Of a DNA stretch of 64,000 nucleotides, positions 38,214-49,221 are shown one piece after another. The position numbers were made by a program, and so were the translations under genes. The notes under the pieces were generated by a model that worked only from the letters and a program-made list of their open reading frames with translations, did no database searches and was not told the origin of the DNA. The number at the start of each line of letters is the position of its first letter. The first letter of the stretch is position 1. The stretch is from Paracentrotus lividus (Eukaryota; Echinodermata; Echinoidea; Camarodonta; Echinidae): the NCBI GenBank assembly GCA_940671915.1, contig CALNVZ010002974.1, positions 13,253,365 through 13,317,364 on the forward strand, given 5' to 3'.

Positions 38214-40814
38214 CTGTAGAGTTAAGAAGAATGTTTCCAGTAGGAAAATGTCAACAAAGATTTGGCTGCTAAAATTCTACCTAGCAGGAATGTGGTTACA
38301 GTATTAATTAACATAACATAAGCAATGCTGGCTTGAGTTATATTATACAGCTTTAAAATCTTACCATTAAACTACAAGTATTGAATTACATTAGTAAGAA
38401 AGAAATGTCAGAGAACACTGCTTTCACTAAAAAAAAAAGAAATTGTATAAAAATCTAATTTTTATGTGATTACCATTATCTTTATATGGCTTTAATTATA
38501 TTGTAATTGACTGTTCTCAACATATTGTACGGAATTTTACTTTTAAGTAGTCAATGTTATAATTGTTTGAAAGCAGCTCATTAGTAAATAAGTGTATTAT
38601 TCCAGACCCCACAAAACTTCTGTTTAAGATATTACATTTCCACAATATATTGTCCATGTCAAGAATAAAATAACATTAGTGTAGCCTGAACACAAAAGGA
38701 ATAGACATATGTTATAGAGCCACACAGAGTGATGAAGCTATACATCGAGAAAGATGTACCGTGACGATAAATGAAAAAGGTGCAAAATATTTTTTTTTAA
38801 ACTTTATGTTGATTTCATGAAAAGAAATGTTCATTTTGAAAAACATTGATATCAAATGGATGAAACCAATCTACTAAACAAATGTTTAATCATATTTGTA
38901 AATACATGGACATTTAACTTTACACTACAATGCACTTTCTGCAGGTAGAGAAGAATGAAATGCGTTTCGGAACAGGGACTGATAAGAAAATAGTGGCAAG
39001 GTGGTTGTGGACATGATACTGGCTCATGATTTCATTACTAACATGGAAATAAATACTATTATCAATACTATGGTCTCCATCAGCATAAAAATGACAGATG
39101 TGACCTGCTGGCTGAAAACCATCAATACGTCACAAAAATATGACCAAGCAAACGGCTGGGGAAGCAATTGTTTTTTTTAAAAGCTATATACTCAAATACA
39201 ATATTTAACCTGCTTTTACTTTAAAAGTCTTTGATGTCAATAGAAAGCTTGGAATTTTTAGCTTCAGAAATACTCACCCCCCCCAAAAAAAAAAAAAAAA
39301 AAAAAAAAATAAGATAAAATAAAAAATAAAATATCTGAAGACTTATTGGTGCATTTGAGCAGGCAAGTCACATACATTCATATCGTCTGTTGAGAGCCAT
39401 AAGGGCACTATTGCAGATGAAAGATATTCCGTTTAGAGCCATAAGGGCGCTATTGCTGTACAAAGTCAATGGTATTAGCGCCCTTATGGCTCTCAACGGA
39501 ACATCGTTGATCTGTAATAGCGCCCTTCTGGCTCTCAGCCGACGATATGTATGTTTTGTTTTAAGTTAACAAGTACAAAAAGTACTACAAGTTCACACAT
39601 AGAAATTCCTGAAGAGCCTCAATTACATTCGTGTATACAGAGATAAGTGCACTGTCCAAATCTCAAGGCAACAAAATTTACATTGAGATACTAAATATTT
39701 ATTATACAATGTTTCTCTATTCCCATTGCACAAGACATTATTTTAAATGTTCATTTGTATCTAAACTTATACAGTGAGTATTATTTGGGTAAAGCAAGCC
39801 TCTATCTAATAAAGCAGCTATAATCTAATTCACCATAATTTTCCCTTTTGATCATCATATTCAGTGGCTTTCTTTCATAATAAGCAAAATTGTAATTACT
39901 ATATCAAACAACATACATTGTATCTGAAGTAATGTAATGATAACATAAAATAATATGACACAATTAATTCATGGCATAAGATGTATTCTTGTGATAATGG
40001 TTCAATGATTTTTTTTAATATGATAAAAAAGGTACATTGCCTTATTAATAAATCTTAAGGTTGAAACAGAAACAAAACAGGTCATGGGTTTCGATCCTGC
40101 TAGGGCAGTCTATTATTTTTTTCATAGCTGTCTGGCTCCAATTTATCACACAGCAGTTTTGTGTGTTTCTACCGTTGGAGACAAATGAATAATTTCTTGC
40201 CTTTATAAAATCCCAATTGCATAAATTCCTTTATGTTCAAAACTTCTTGTTAATCTCACTTTTTCTGCAAAAATCTTGTAAAATTTAAATATGAAACTCA
40301 GAGTTTCATATGTTAAATGAAACAAAACAAGTATCTGCACTTCATTTAATATTTGTCAAATGCATATTCTTCTGTTCATTAAAAGCAAAATATGTGCTTT
40401 GTTATGTGAAGGATTTCTGTATTATTTGAAAAGAACTCTGTGTATTAATGCTCTTGTATTTTTTTCTTTTAGATATTAGAAAGGAGCAGTTGCAGAATTG
40501 CTAAGGGAGAACAGATTTGTAAGACTTGAAAAAGACTTCAGAAGTATTTGACATTAAAACAAAGCAACACCCACACAGAAATAAGACTAGTATTACAGAC
40601 AAAATGGATTTATCATTAAGGTAGAAACAGACGTGGTTATGAGATGCAATATGGAAACAAAATGTAAGTGTTCGGCAACATATATTATGGTCGAAGACCG
40701 AAGTCAAATGGCAGAGTTTGAACGAGAAATGCTTGAAGAGAAGATGAAGCTAATATGCAAGTAGTTGAAAGAAGGTTTTAAATTGCAGGGAAATGCAATG
40801 TAGTTTGATTGTAC
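38214..40814 (-). other. intron 19
   Basis: 2.6 kb AT-rich intron. It holds the 184 bp hairpin at 39371-39554 and a C8-A25 run at about 39277-39309. Nothing else supported. Confidence 0.78.
39371..39554. repeat. 184 bp foldback hairpin
   Basis: The two arms of about 85-90 bp are imperfect reverse complements around a loop of roughly 15 bp. Each arm also contains two copies of a GAGAGCCATAAGGGCGCTATT-like unit (at about 39393, 39434, 39476 and 39515), two per orientation. No coding capacity. It could be a MITE or an expressed hairpin. Confidence 0.75.
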
Positions 40815-43800
40815 CTTCTACTGTCAACATTGCAGTCGAAGCTGCAATTCCTAGATGGTTCTTGACCTGGACCTCAATCATGCTGTTGTCATCGGGTGTG
40901 GTGTTGGGTACTCTCAAGGAACTGTAGTCATCGCTCACCATGATCTCGCAGTCCTCAGAGTCTTCTAGCTCATACCCATCTTGGAACCATGTCACAGAGA
41001 ATGGTGGGACTCCTGTGAACTCTATGTTGAAGGTGATAGTCTCACCCTGCTTACATTTGACGTCTTGGAGACGCTGCTTGAAGATGGGTGACCCAGTAGG
41101 GTTCAGAGCTTTCTTCTGGGTCATGGAAATCCTTCTTGCTAGCATGTTTTCCTGAGGTACCTCATCTTCCTCTTCCTCCGCTGTTGAACTTTCACTCAGA
41201 TCTTTCTTTTGCGCCATTACTTGAATTTCAAATTGTGGCTCTATAGGATCAGATGGCACTGGGTTTGCCCTTGCATGAAGAACTGAATTCTTTCCAAAAG
41301 GTGATCCTACAAGCCGTGGTAATGTTTCTTCATCATCAAAAAACCTTTTCCTGACAGGTTGCTCCTTTTCTGCATCAGGTGTGAAATCAATAGTGATGTC
41401 AAAGGCAGCTTCATCATTGACAGATGAGTCAGGCGGTTGATTAGGTAATGCTTCTACAGGGACATCCATCTCAGCTCTAATCTCATCTTCATCAAAGTCT
41501 CTGGGACCAACTTCCAAAACCACCTCAAAGGTGGCATCCTTTGGAGAAATTGTTGGTACTCCCTGTGGTTCAACTCCCTCTTCCTGGCTGTCATCGTATG
41601 CTGATGTATCTGGCATTTGTTGTAGTAATGCTTCCACTGGGGTAACCTTATCAGCCCTAACTTGATCTTCATCAAAGTCTTGAGGAGCAACTTCCAAAAC
41701 AACTTCCAAAGTAGCATCTTGTAATGGGGTTTCAGAAGCTCTTCCTGGGTCCGAATTTTCTTCCTGATCATCTTGATTCCTATGCAACATCAGGCCAGCT
41801 CTGGAAATCTGTGTTTCCTCGTCACTACTTGTAAATGATGATGATGAGGAGGAAGATGAAGACGAGGAGGATGAAGAAGACCTTGTCTTTGCTAATACCT
41901 TCTCTTGAACTGGCAAATTATCTTCCTTATTGGTATCATTAACTTTCTTTTCAACCATTCTTGTCATTAATTTGGTTTCTGGTATCTCGCTTTCATATTC
42001 CAGTGATGAGCTGGAGGAGGACCTGTTACGATCATTTCCCTTTTCATCAGAGAGCTTTGTACCCAACTGAATCTTCAAAGGAGTGTACAGCTGATCATTC
42101 TTTCTTCTTGATGAAACATGTGGAAGGTCTGCATCAGGAGATGGAGATGACGTAGAACTCCTTGGTGATGATGGACGTTCCTCTGCTGGTTTGCTCTCTG
42201 TCAGGTTTGATGGTTCCTGTGCTTTAGGTGTAAGAGCATAGATGGAAGTAGAATATGTATGCCTCTCAGATTCTGACTCAGAATCTTCTGAATGTGATGA
42301 AGAACCAGATGATGAGGATGTTGATGGATACCCTGAAGTATCCTTGAGTTTGTTAGGATGGTGTTTGTGTTCAAGTGACACTGACAAATCTCTGTCATGG
42401 TTATCAGCTTCAATGGGTGGTTTCTCCAGCATTAGATCCACAACATATGGCTCACTCGCTTCTCTGTCTGCAACTTGGCTTTTAGCAATGGGTTCTGCTT
42501 GTGATTCTGAATCTGACAAAGAACTAGATGATGGTGATAAGCTCAACGTCGATTTGAGTTTCTCAGGTTGCTCTTGCTTGAAGGAGGATGTCGATATTGG
42601 TAAAGTCCTCTCAAGAGGTGGTCGTTTATTGAAATGTGATTCTTCAGAAGATGAAGAACTTGATGATAAGGACAAAGAGCTTGAGGATTCCATCAGTTTC
42701 CCAGGTTGCTCCTGCTCGAAGGACTCTGTTGATATTGGCAATGCTCTGTCAAGTTTATCATCTTCAATTGGTGGTTTCTCTAGCATAAGATCCACAATGA
42801 ATGGCTTGCTCATTTCCCTATCAGCAACACGATCTTTAGGAATGGGTTCTACAACAGATTCTTCAGAATCTGATGCAGAACTAGACAATGAAGATGAACT
42901 GGACGAGCTAGAACAGGAGCTAGGAAACTTCTTTTGGTTATCATGTGGTCCCTCCATAAAGGAACTGCGTCCTACTGGCAATGCTCTATCAAGTTTATCA
43001 TCTTCAATTGGTGGTTTTTCCAGCATAAGATCCACAATAAATGGCCCACTTATTTCCCTGTCAGTCACACCATCTCTAGGAATGGGTTCTACACACGAAT
43101 CTTCGGAATCTGATGCAGAACTAGACGATGAAGATGAACTAGATGAAGATGGTGGAGATCTTGAAAGATCTTCGGCTAGGCTGGCATATTCTGGTCTGAT
43201 GGACCTGCCTGATACTGGTAATGCTCTGTCAAATTTATTGTCTTCAATTGGTGGCTTCTCTAACATGAGATCAACAACATATTGCCCACTATTTCCAGGG
43301 CCATCTGGTTGTCTTACAGGTGTTTCCAGTATGACCCCTTTGTTGATTATTTGGTCCTGACTAACAGGAGTGTGCCTTCCTTCTCCTTCTGAATCACATC
43401 CATCATCATCTGATGCTGAAGCAGTTTTGGTGTCACTCTCCTCTTGAAGGATACCCCTTGGACGTGAAAAGAGAACTTCTTCCTTCTCAGCTTTGACCTC
43501 TACTTGTGTAATGGGAGTAAGATATTCCCAATTTCCTTGGTGGGATTGACCTGGACGATTCCTCCTTGGAAGAACTTCATCATCAAGGGCTTCAATTTCG
43601 AAAGCTGGAAGATAGTCTTCTGACGACACTGGCGTTGATGTCTCAGAGTCGTCATATACAGGTACCGCTCCATTTTTTCTTTCACCTTGAACTGGTTGAA
43701 AATACATTGAACTTCTTGATGGTTCCTGTGATGCTTTACGGGTTTCCGTGTTCTCTGGAATAGATGAAGTTGGCAAGGTGTAGTCATGAGAAACATTATC

Positions 43801-44390
43801 TGTCAGAGATAATTCTTCATATTCTCCATCAGATGGCATCTCGGGCACATCACTCTCCTCTGCTGAAAGCTTGCCCTCTCTACCTGAGAGCTTCTGGTAG
43901 AGATAGGTTATACTATCATCATCACTGTTGACACGTTCTGATGTGATGCTCTCATCGATTGGAACCTTCCCTTGTGCATCCAAAGGCATGCTAAGACTCA
44001 TAGGGGCAGTTTTCACAGGTGTAACAGCTTCCGCTACAACTTGCTCATCGACTGGGGGTTGTAAGCCATTTAATCCTTTTCCTTCAACAACTACAGGTGT
44101 AACACCATCATCATTGGCAAGGTGTCTCTTTGTAAGAGCAGGATACCCTTTAAAACCATCGTCTTGTGGATGTTCTTTCTTGGGTGTGCTTTTTAGACTA
44201 TCCCTTAGATTGTTTTTCTCTTTAGGGGAATTCAAAGGAGATGGTTTCTCAACATGTTTGAGTTTCACTGCTAGGGCAGGGCTAGCACTGGCTCTCCTAG
44301 GAGAATCTACAGGTTTTCTGGAAAGGACAAATGGGGCTGCATGCTGGGAACGTCGCCTGAACACTGCCTCTAATTCATTCGCTTTCTCAT
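40815..44390 (-). CDS. TTN: window exon 19: giant Ser/Glu-rich spring exon ending in an Ig
   Basis: A single open exon of 3576 bp (about 1190 residues), phase 1/1, with acceptor CCAAACAG and donor GTACAA. Its first ~1000 residues look unstructured: Ser, Glu, Asp and Pro rich, with several poly-Ser tracts. A repeat with core VDLMLEKPPIEDDKLDRALP recurs about five times (42.38-43.30 kb), and a pair of copies with core FEVVLEVGPRDFDEDEIRAE lies at 41.42-41.74 kb. The last ~95 residues form an I-set Ig (PIFKQRLQDVKCKQGETITF, VTWFQDGYELED, IEVQVKNHLGIAASTAMLTV) lacking both core cysteines. By position it is comparable to vertebrate spring insertions such as N2B, though no sequence similarity is claimed. 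The frame is intact. Confidence 0.88.
42380..43300 (-). repeat. VDLMLEKPP / poly-Ser repeat array in exon 19
   Basis: Clear copies lie at about 43200-43280, 42970-43060, 42730-42815 and 42385-42455, with a degenerate one near 42595-42640. Each copy pairs a hydrophobic-acidic core (VDLMLEKPPIE) and RALP with a Ser-rich acidic tail (SSSASDSE). The period is about 235 bp. Confidence 0.85.
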
Positions 44391-44883
44391 CTGTTTGGAT
44401 CAATGGCATGCAATTCAATAATTTCTTGGTAAGTATTATGTAACCCTCTACTAATTATTCAGATAATGAACATAACACCCAAATATTGTGTATATTATGT
44501 TCATTGGCCATCAATGCATTAACTCGCTGTTTTCTTATGTTTAAATATATATCATTTTTTTATTAGTCACTTTACAAATTCATAGTACACTCTAATGTAA
44601 TTGCAAATTGTATTATCTTTTCTCCATCGTCTTGAGTATGATTTTAATTGAAATTTTTTATTTTCATGATTGCACTATAAAAAATGTTGTATCAATCTTT
44701 TAAATTCCTCTGTTTAAACTACAGATTTAGATAAATCATAATCAAACATGTATATAAACATGCTTAAATTTATATTTTTAACCTCTTCAACATATATCCA
44801 AATACTGCACAGACTTTTCCTGTATGATACACAAAATCAATGTTTCAGTATCTGTAAAACATTGGAATTGAAGGTGCACTTAC
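44391..44883 (-). other. intron 18
   Basis: AT-rich intron. Nothing else seen. Confidence 0.78.
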
Positions 44884-44949
44884 GTGGTTGAGTTGGTTGA
44901 GTCTTTGGTAGTCCATACATCTTAGGTTTGGGCTGGAAAACTTTCTCAT
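44884..44949 (-). CDS. TTN: window exon 18: short Pro/Lys linker
   Basis: A 66 bp exon, phase 1/1, bounded by TTGAAG and GTAAGT. It encodes DEKVFQPKPKMYGLPKTQPT followed by QP and a split codon. It is symmetric, so it can be skipped without a frame change. No domain is recognised; the call rests on splice signals and phase fit. Confidence 0.72.
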
Positions 44950-45061
44950 CTTCAACATACAACATAAAGGGTTTGGTTAGTTGATTAATATTTTCTAGAT
45001 TACAGTGAGATTTTATTATTCCTTATCTCGTCTATAAACGTTACACAATTGTTAATACAAA

Positions 45062-45400
45062 TTGACTAACAATTTTCACGTTTCTACCTTCGAGAGGCAG
45101 ATTGGAGAAAAGGATTAAACACATTAATACAATGTATATACAGCATGGGAAATAATTATTCGTTAATACACATAGACCAACAATTTTCACATTTCTACCT
45201 TATACCATAGTCACACCGGTGAGACCGACTCCAAACCGACACCAGACCGACCAAAATATTGCATTACCATGAATGGCCAGCTAGTGGTCGGTTTGGAGTC
45301 GGGCTCCCGGTGTGACTATGGTATTCTAGAGGCAGACTGGAGAAAAGGATTAAATACATTAATACAATGTATATACAGCTTGGGAAATAATTATTCGACC
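45062..45400. repeat. tandem duplication interrupted by the MITE
   Basis: 45062-45162 matches 45174-45201 plus 45325-45400 (shared GAGGCAGA, GGAGAAAAGGATTAAA, CAATGTATATACAGC). The MITE sits inside the second copy, so the duplication came first. Confidence 0.75.
45202..45324. mobile_element. 123 bp inverted-repeat MITE
   Basis: The ends are perfect 18 bp inverted repeats (ATACCATAGTCACACCGG at 45202-45219, its complement at 45307-45324). The inverted match continues inward (GACCGACTCCAAACCGAC against GTCGGTTTGGAGTCGGGC), leaving a loop of roughly 40-50 bp. No coding capacity; superfamily not determined. Confidence 0.75.
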
Positions 45401-45929
45401 ACTTTCCTACTAAGCTGCTATGTGGGTTGGTCTCATAATTATTTCATAAGCTGTATATGAAGGAAGTGCCTATGTCTGCTTATCTTAATTTGCCCTCAAT
45501 TTCAATACAAAAAAAAAAATAATTTTTAAAATTCATTCATGTTATTCCATTTTTCATATTCTTATATGAAACAAAAACTTTCATGAAATTATCAACAATT
45601 TTTAAAAAACAATTTTAAGGCGGGCTAGTCATTTTGTTTTGCATCATTTTGAACGCAGTTTTAGAATTTTAATTTGTTTAGATACAATGTTTACAATTTT
45701 CAGGGTAGGAAATAAAACTTGCTGAAAATTATTGTTAATTCCTCGATTTCACAGTTTTTTGGGGGGTACCAAAATAGATTGCTGATATTAAGATTTTAAT
45801 TCTATATTAGTTGCATGTGTTGTTCTATAAAACTTGCACATCTATGCCAGTGCTCAGACATGGGCACTGTACAGACTTGGGCACACTTACCATACAATAT
45901 AAAGTATTTCACCTTCAAAAAAATATTAC

Positions 45930-46116
45930 CTTTAGGTGTTGGCTTTAGCGGTGGGGGTACTGGGTCCATCGGTTTGACTTCTAGTTTGGTCTTGAACTCT
46001 ACCATACCCAGTTTGTTGCGAGCGACCAGTCGGATGACTCCAGAGTCGCCAACTCGGGCCTTACAAATCTCCATGTAGTGGATGCCATCAAACCAAGACT
46101 TCATGCGGGCCCCTTG
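45930..46116 (-). CDS. TTN: window exon 17: second half of Ig Z9-like
   Basis: Phase 0/1 exon. It encodes GARMKSWFDGIHYMEICKAR, VGDSGVIRLVARNKLGMVEF and KTKLEVKP, then a Pro-rich tail. Recalled vertebrate Z9 has RVRYDGIYYLDIVDCKSYD and GVIEHKVKLEI here. As in vertebrates, the F-strand cysteine is missing (IRLVARN), so no canonical disulfide forms. Confidence 0.9.
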
Positions 46117-46186
46117 CTGTAATGTTTAAGATAATGATCAAGATGAAGAACAGTTATATTTTATTCTTCTGGATATTATGCACCAT

Positions 46187-46561
46187 GACAACATACACTC
46201 ACCATCACCACCATCACTCATGACTATAATCATTATAATCATGACTATATTAATCACTGTCATCATCTTAATCATGACTATATTTAACCATCACCACCAT
46301 CATCGTCACTACGATCTTTACCATTACCATCATAAACATGACTATATTCAACATCACCACCATTATCGTCACTACAATTTTTACCATAACCATTGTCCTT
46401 AAGACTACATTTATTATTACTACCTCCATCATGAACACCATTACAACCATCATCATCCTCATCAAATATATTAGTATTACAGCTAGATAATTATCACATT
46501 TAGATTAAACCATAACCGCTTACCCCCATGATCTGCAGATCCCCATCATCATCATCATCCC

Positions 46562-46598
<37 letters not shown>

Positions 46599-46620
46599 GA
46601 AATCAGTATTGCAGCTAAAT
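46187..46620. repeat. CAT/ATC microsatellite tract
   Basis: Degenerate ATC-type repeats run through much of this interval. The purest part is at about 46544-46596, where CAT triplets run uninterrupted. Confidence 0.85.
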
Positions 46621-46745
46621 CGTTATCACAGTTACGTTCAACTTTAACCGCTTTCCCCCGTGATCTGCAGATCCTCTCTGAACCATGATACCCTCAGTGC
46701 CGGTACTCCTGAGACACGGCATGAGAAACATGCATTCTGGCCTTC
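46519..46745 (-). repeat. two decayed copies of the exon 16 3' edge
   Basis: 46650-46745 matches 46820-46920 over nearly 100 bp: the end of exon 16 and its splice donor. A shorter fragment lies at 46519-46547. In the longer copy the donor GTAAGC has become GGAAAGC, so it should not splice; the short fragment keeps GTAAGC. The copies are separated by CAT microsatellite, suggesting duplication by slippage or unequal exchange. Confidence 0.78.
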
Positions 46746-46824
46746 ACCACCATCACAACATCACCATAATTATCATCATCTTCAAATATGTAAGTATTAT
46801 TTACATTCAACCTGAAGCGCTTAC

Positions 46825-47002
46825 CCCCATAATCTGCAGATCCTCTCTGAACCATGATACTCTCGGTGCCGGCACTCCTGAGACACGGCATGAGAAACGT
46901 GCATTCTGGCCTTCTGTAACGCTCACTGGCTCCGGAACCGTCACCAGTTCTGGGCGACAGAACTCTTCTGAAGGGAATTTACTATCATCTGGCAAGTCAC
47001 CC
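46825..47002 (-). CDS. TTN: window exon 16: first half of Ig Z9-like
   Basis: Phase 2/0 exon. After a short acidic linker (GDLPDDSKFPSEEFCRPEL) it encodes VTVPEPVSVTEGQNARFSC and RVSGVPAPRVSWFREDLQI. Recalled vertebrate titin Z9 reads VLYPEPVRVLEGETARF then RCRVTGYPQPKVNWY. The 3' end of this exon has been copied into the adjacent intron (see 46519-46745). Confidence 0.9.
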
Positions 47003-47363
47003 CTATAGGAAATTATGGATGAACATAACATAAAATGCTAATTATATTCTACAATCCAAAGAAAATGATAATGCAAGATTAACTAAACATCTATGATCTC
47101 AGTGTCAGTTTATAGTCTATTTCAAAAGACTGTATAAAAGAAATTATGAGGAATGTATGCAACTTGATAGATTTTACTATTTTCAGAAATGGATTCTGAA
47201 AATTACAAATATACCACTTCATGAAGAACTTTCTATAGTTTCATGTGCTTTTAGTAATGATATTGTTTATTTATAAAGCACTCGTATCCACATGCTGTGA
47301 TGCTCATTGAATTTTACTAGAGATACAACACAAGATTATTCTATCACAAAGATATGAACTTAC
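47003..47363 (-). other. intron 15
   Basis: AT-rich intron. Nothing else seen. Confidence 0.78.
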
Positions 47364-47451
47364 GCTGAGAGGTATTCATCAAACTTGATAGTTTTCTCAA
47401 TCCCTCTCATTTCTTCAGGAAGTTGGGTGTCCAGAATAAGTGACTGTTCAG
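47364..47451 (-). CDS. TTN: window exon 15: interdomain linker with QLPE motif
   Basis: An 88 bp exon, phase 1/2, bounded by GTCTGCAG and GTAAGT. It encodes AEQSLILDTQLPEEMRGIEK and TIKFDEYLSA. Recalled vertebrate titin has VEESQLPEGRKGLQRIEEL between Z8 and Z9, and kettin linkers carry a similar Q-x-P-E-G motif. Such linkers are thought to set the spacing of neighbouring Ig domains along actin or the Z-disc. Confidence 0.85.
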
Positions 47452-48189
47452 CTGCAGACACATAAGAAACACAATGAGAAAGAGTGAATGAAAGGAAAAG
47501 TCAGTAGATGGTTAAGAGAAAATGATGGAAAAATAATGACTATTTCACTGTTTTTAACACCCAATAAATGTACTTTATAAACTGAATTATTTCTCCCTTT
47601 CTATCCTTGGTGATAGTAAATAAATCCCAATAACCCTTAAGTCCCTCACTCCCTTCTTCAATTAAGTTTCCGATTTGAATTTCTTAGCACTGCAAGAAAT
47701 GTGATGAATTTAAATGTACGCCCTTCTTTTGTTGTTCTGTGGAGTTAACGCCAAACCGATGTCTCCAAGAATTGACAAATGCTCTGTGTTCTGACATAGC
47801 TCTTGCGATATTTTGGGGTCCTGTTCAGACTAAACTTACTGTATGCATCTAACCCCAAAACAGATGAATGACAGAATTTGGCCATTTATAGGATATAATT
47901 ACGATACAACATATATTACTATACATATAGGTTACAGAGCTATGTAACTTCTGCTTAATAGCACCTCTTAGAGCGATGAAAACAATTTTTACAATAGTAG
48001 TAAGGTTGGTGTCTGTTTAATGTTTTTAGCCAAGCGAGCCAATAGTTCTTGATCTTGCGAGGTACTCAATGTGTGAATTTGATTTCGTGGGCTGCTCAGC
48101 TCATTGTTGTCAATGGCCTTTGAACAAAAGTACCTGGATTACAGCGCAAACCTATAAACCAGAATAGACCATTTTCTCCATACACCTAC
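47452..48189 (-). other. intron 14
   Basis: AT-rich intron. Nothing else seen. Confidence 0.78.
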
Positions 48190-48333
48190 CCTCGCAAGTC
48201 AGCGTCCCGGATGTCTCAGCTTGTCCATACTTGTTTGTAGCTCGGCACGTTATAGTACCGGCATCTTCTGGATAGACTCCTTTGATGTCAAGACTGCAGA
48301 TTCCAAACTCATACTTGGTTTGTACTCTTGATC
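48190..48333 (-). CDS. TTN: window exon 14: second half of Ig Z8-like
   Basis: Phase 1/1 exon. It encodes RVQTKYEFGICSLDIKGVYP, EDAGTITCRATNKYGQAETS and GTLTCEG. Recalled vertebrate Z8 has EFGYCSLDYGVAYSRDSG and ITCRATNKYG at the same place, which confirms orthology. Being phase 1/1, the exon is symmetric, but skipping it would remove half an Ig. Confidence 0.92.
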
Positions 48334-48786
48334 CTGAAAAGACATACAGCATACACGTAATTCGTGATGTTCGGTCTTTGTTGGAAAATTGATTATTAAA
48401 GGGGCATACTTAGAAGTACAAGGCAGTGTGTTGTTGGACATTATGCAGGATACTTAGAAGAATTAAAACAGACAGGCAAACTATTATCAAATTTGCACAT
48501 CCTATTGTACTTCTATTGCACAGCGTGTGTAATATATATATTTTTTTGTACCCATAGCAGAGACTAGTATTCTAAAAAAAAAAAAAAGATTACAAACTAC
48601 ATAGCCCAGCACAATCAAATAAATCCAAGATTAATCAGAATAGCACTTTCCAGGCTGTACAAAGCTTTCGAACAATTTGATGACCCTCTGCTGCAGAATC
48701 TGCATATTAATGAAAGTCACCTTTCTACAGCATTTCTAAGGTAGTCTTAATAAACAAGTCCAAATTTATTTGTATGATTAACTCAC
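48334..48786 (-). other. intron 13
   Basis: AT-rich intron with a short A run. Nothing else seen. Confidence 0.78.
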
Positions 48787-49022
48787 CAATGAAGAGCGTG
48801 GTGTTGTTCTTATACCACTCTATCCTCATCGTAGGATCTCCGGCGGGCTGGAGGCGGCATGCAAAGTGTGCGCTGGATGCCTCCTTCTTCTTCAGGTTAT
48901 CGTTGAGTGGGACAACAAACTCCGGCTTGAGGCCTGGTTTCTTGTCAGCGTCTCCTACTGCATCATATTGTGTTACATAGCTTGGGATATCTTCTTTCTC
49001 CGGGGCTGGGGGTGGCTTTTTG
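48787..49022 (-). CDS. TTN: window exon 13: linker and first half of Ig Z8-like
   Basis: Phase 2/1 exon with acceptor TTTCTATAG and donor GTGAGT. A Pro/Lys linker (SKKPPPAPEKEDIPSYV) precedes the Ig from KPEFVVPLNDNLKKKEASS. The B-strand AHFACRLQPAGDPTMRIEWY is a strong signature: recalled human titin Z8 reads AHFECRLTPIGDPTMVVEW. This is one of the best single anchors for calling the gene titin. Confidence 0.92.
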
Positions 49023-49221
49023 CTATAGAAATAGGGAAATATGAAGTCATGAATGTTAAAAGTTGTTAACATTATGAAACATTGCGTGAGATATGTTCTT
49101 TCTCTGAAATTAAGGTGGCTTATTGCTTTAGAAATGAAGAAATAATATTTATAACATCATATTATGATGTTATTAATGTAAAGACTTCATCAGTGTACAT
49201 CTAATTACAGAGACTCTGACA

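Larger units (their letters stand above)
44950..45929 (-). other. intron 17
   Basis: AT-rich intron. It holds the 45.2 kb MITE and the tandem duplication around it, listed separately. Nothing else seen. Confidence 0.78.
46117..46824 (-). other. intron 16
   Basis: Short intron made almost wholly of CAT/ATC microsatellite and decayed copies of the exon 16 edge, both listed separately. Confidence 0.78.

Noticed and set aside
39277-39309. A long A run, considered as a poly-A tail of a retroposed copy.
   Set aside because: No coding or SINE-like body and no flanking duplication beside it; treated as a simple C/A run.
40075-40115. A tRNA-like T-arm (GGGTTTCGATCCTGC), possibly part of a SINE.
   Set aside because: No paired A-box or cloverleaf can be built around it; too short to call.
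40600-40763. A short plus-strand reading frame ending MAEFEREMLEEKMKLICK, protein-like in look.
   Set aside because: Under 60 codons, with no splice partner, no promoter and no family resemblance.
42242-43360. A 372-codon plus-strand open frame.
   Set aside because: It is the antisense shadow of the Ser/Glu-rich exon 19, whose minus-strand product continues into a good Ig domain with matching splice phases.
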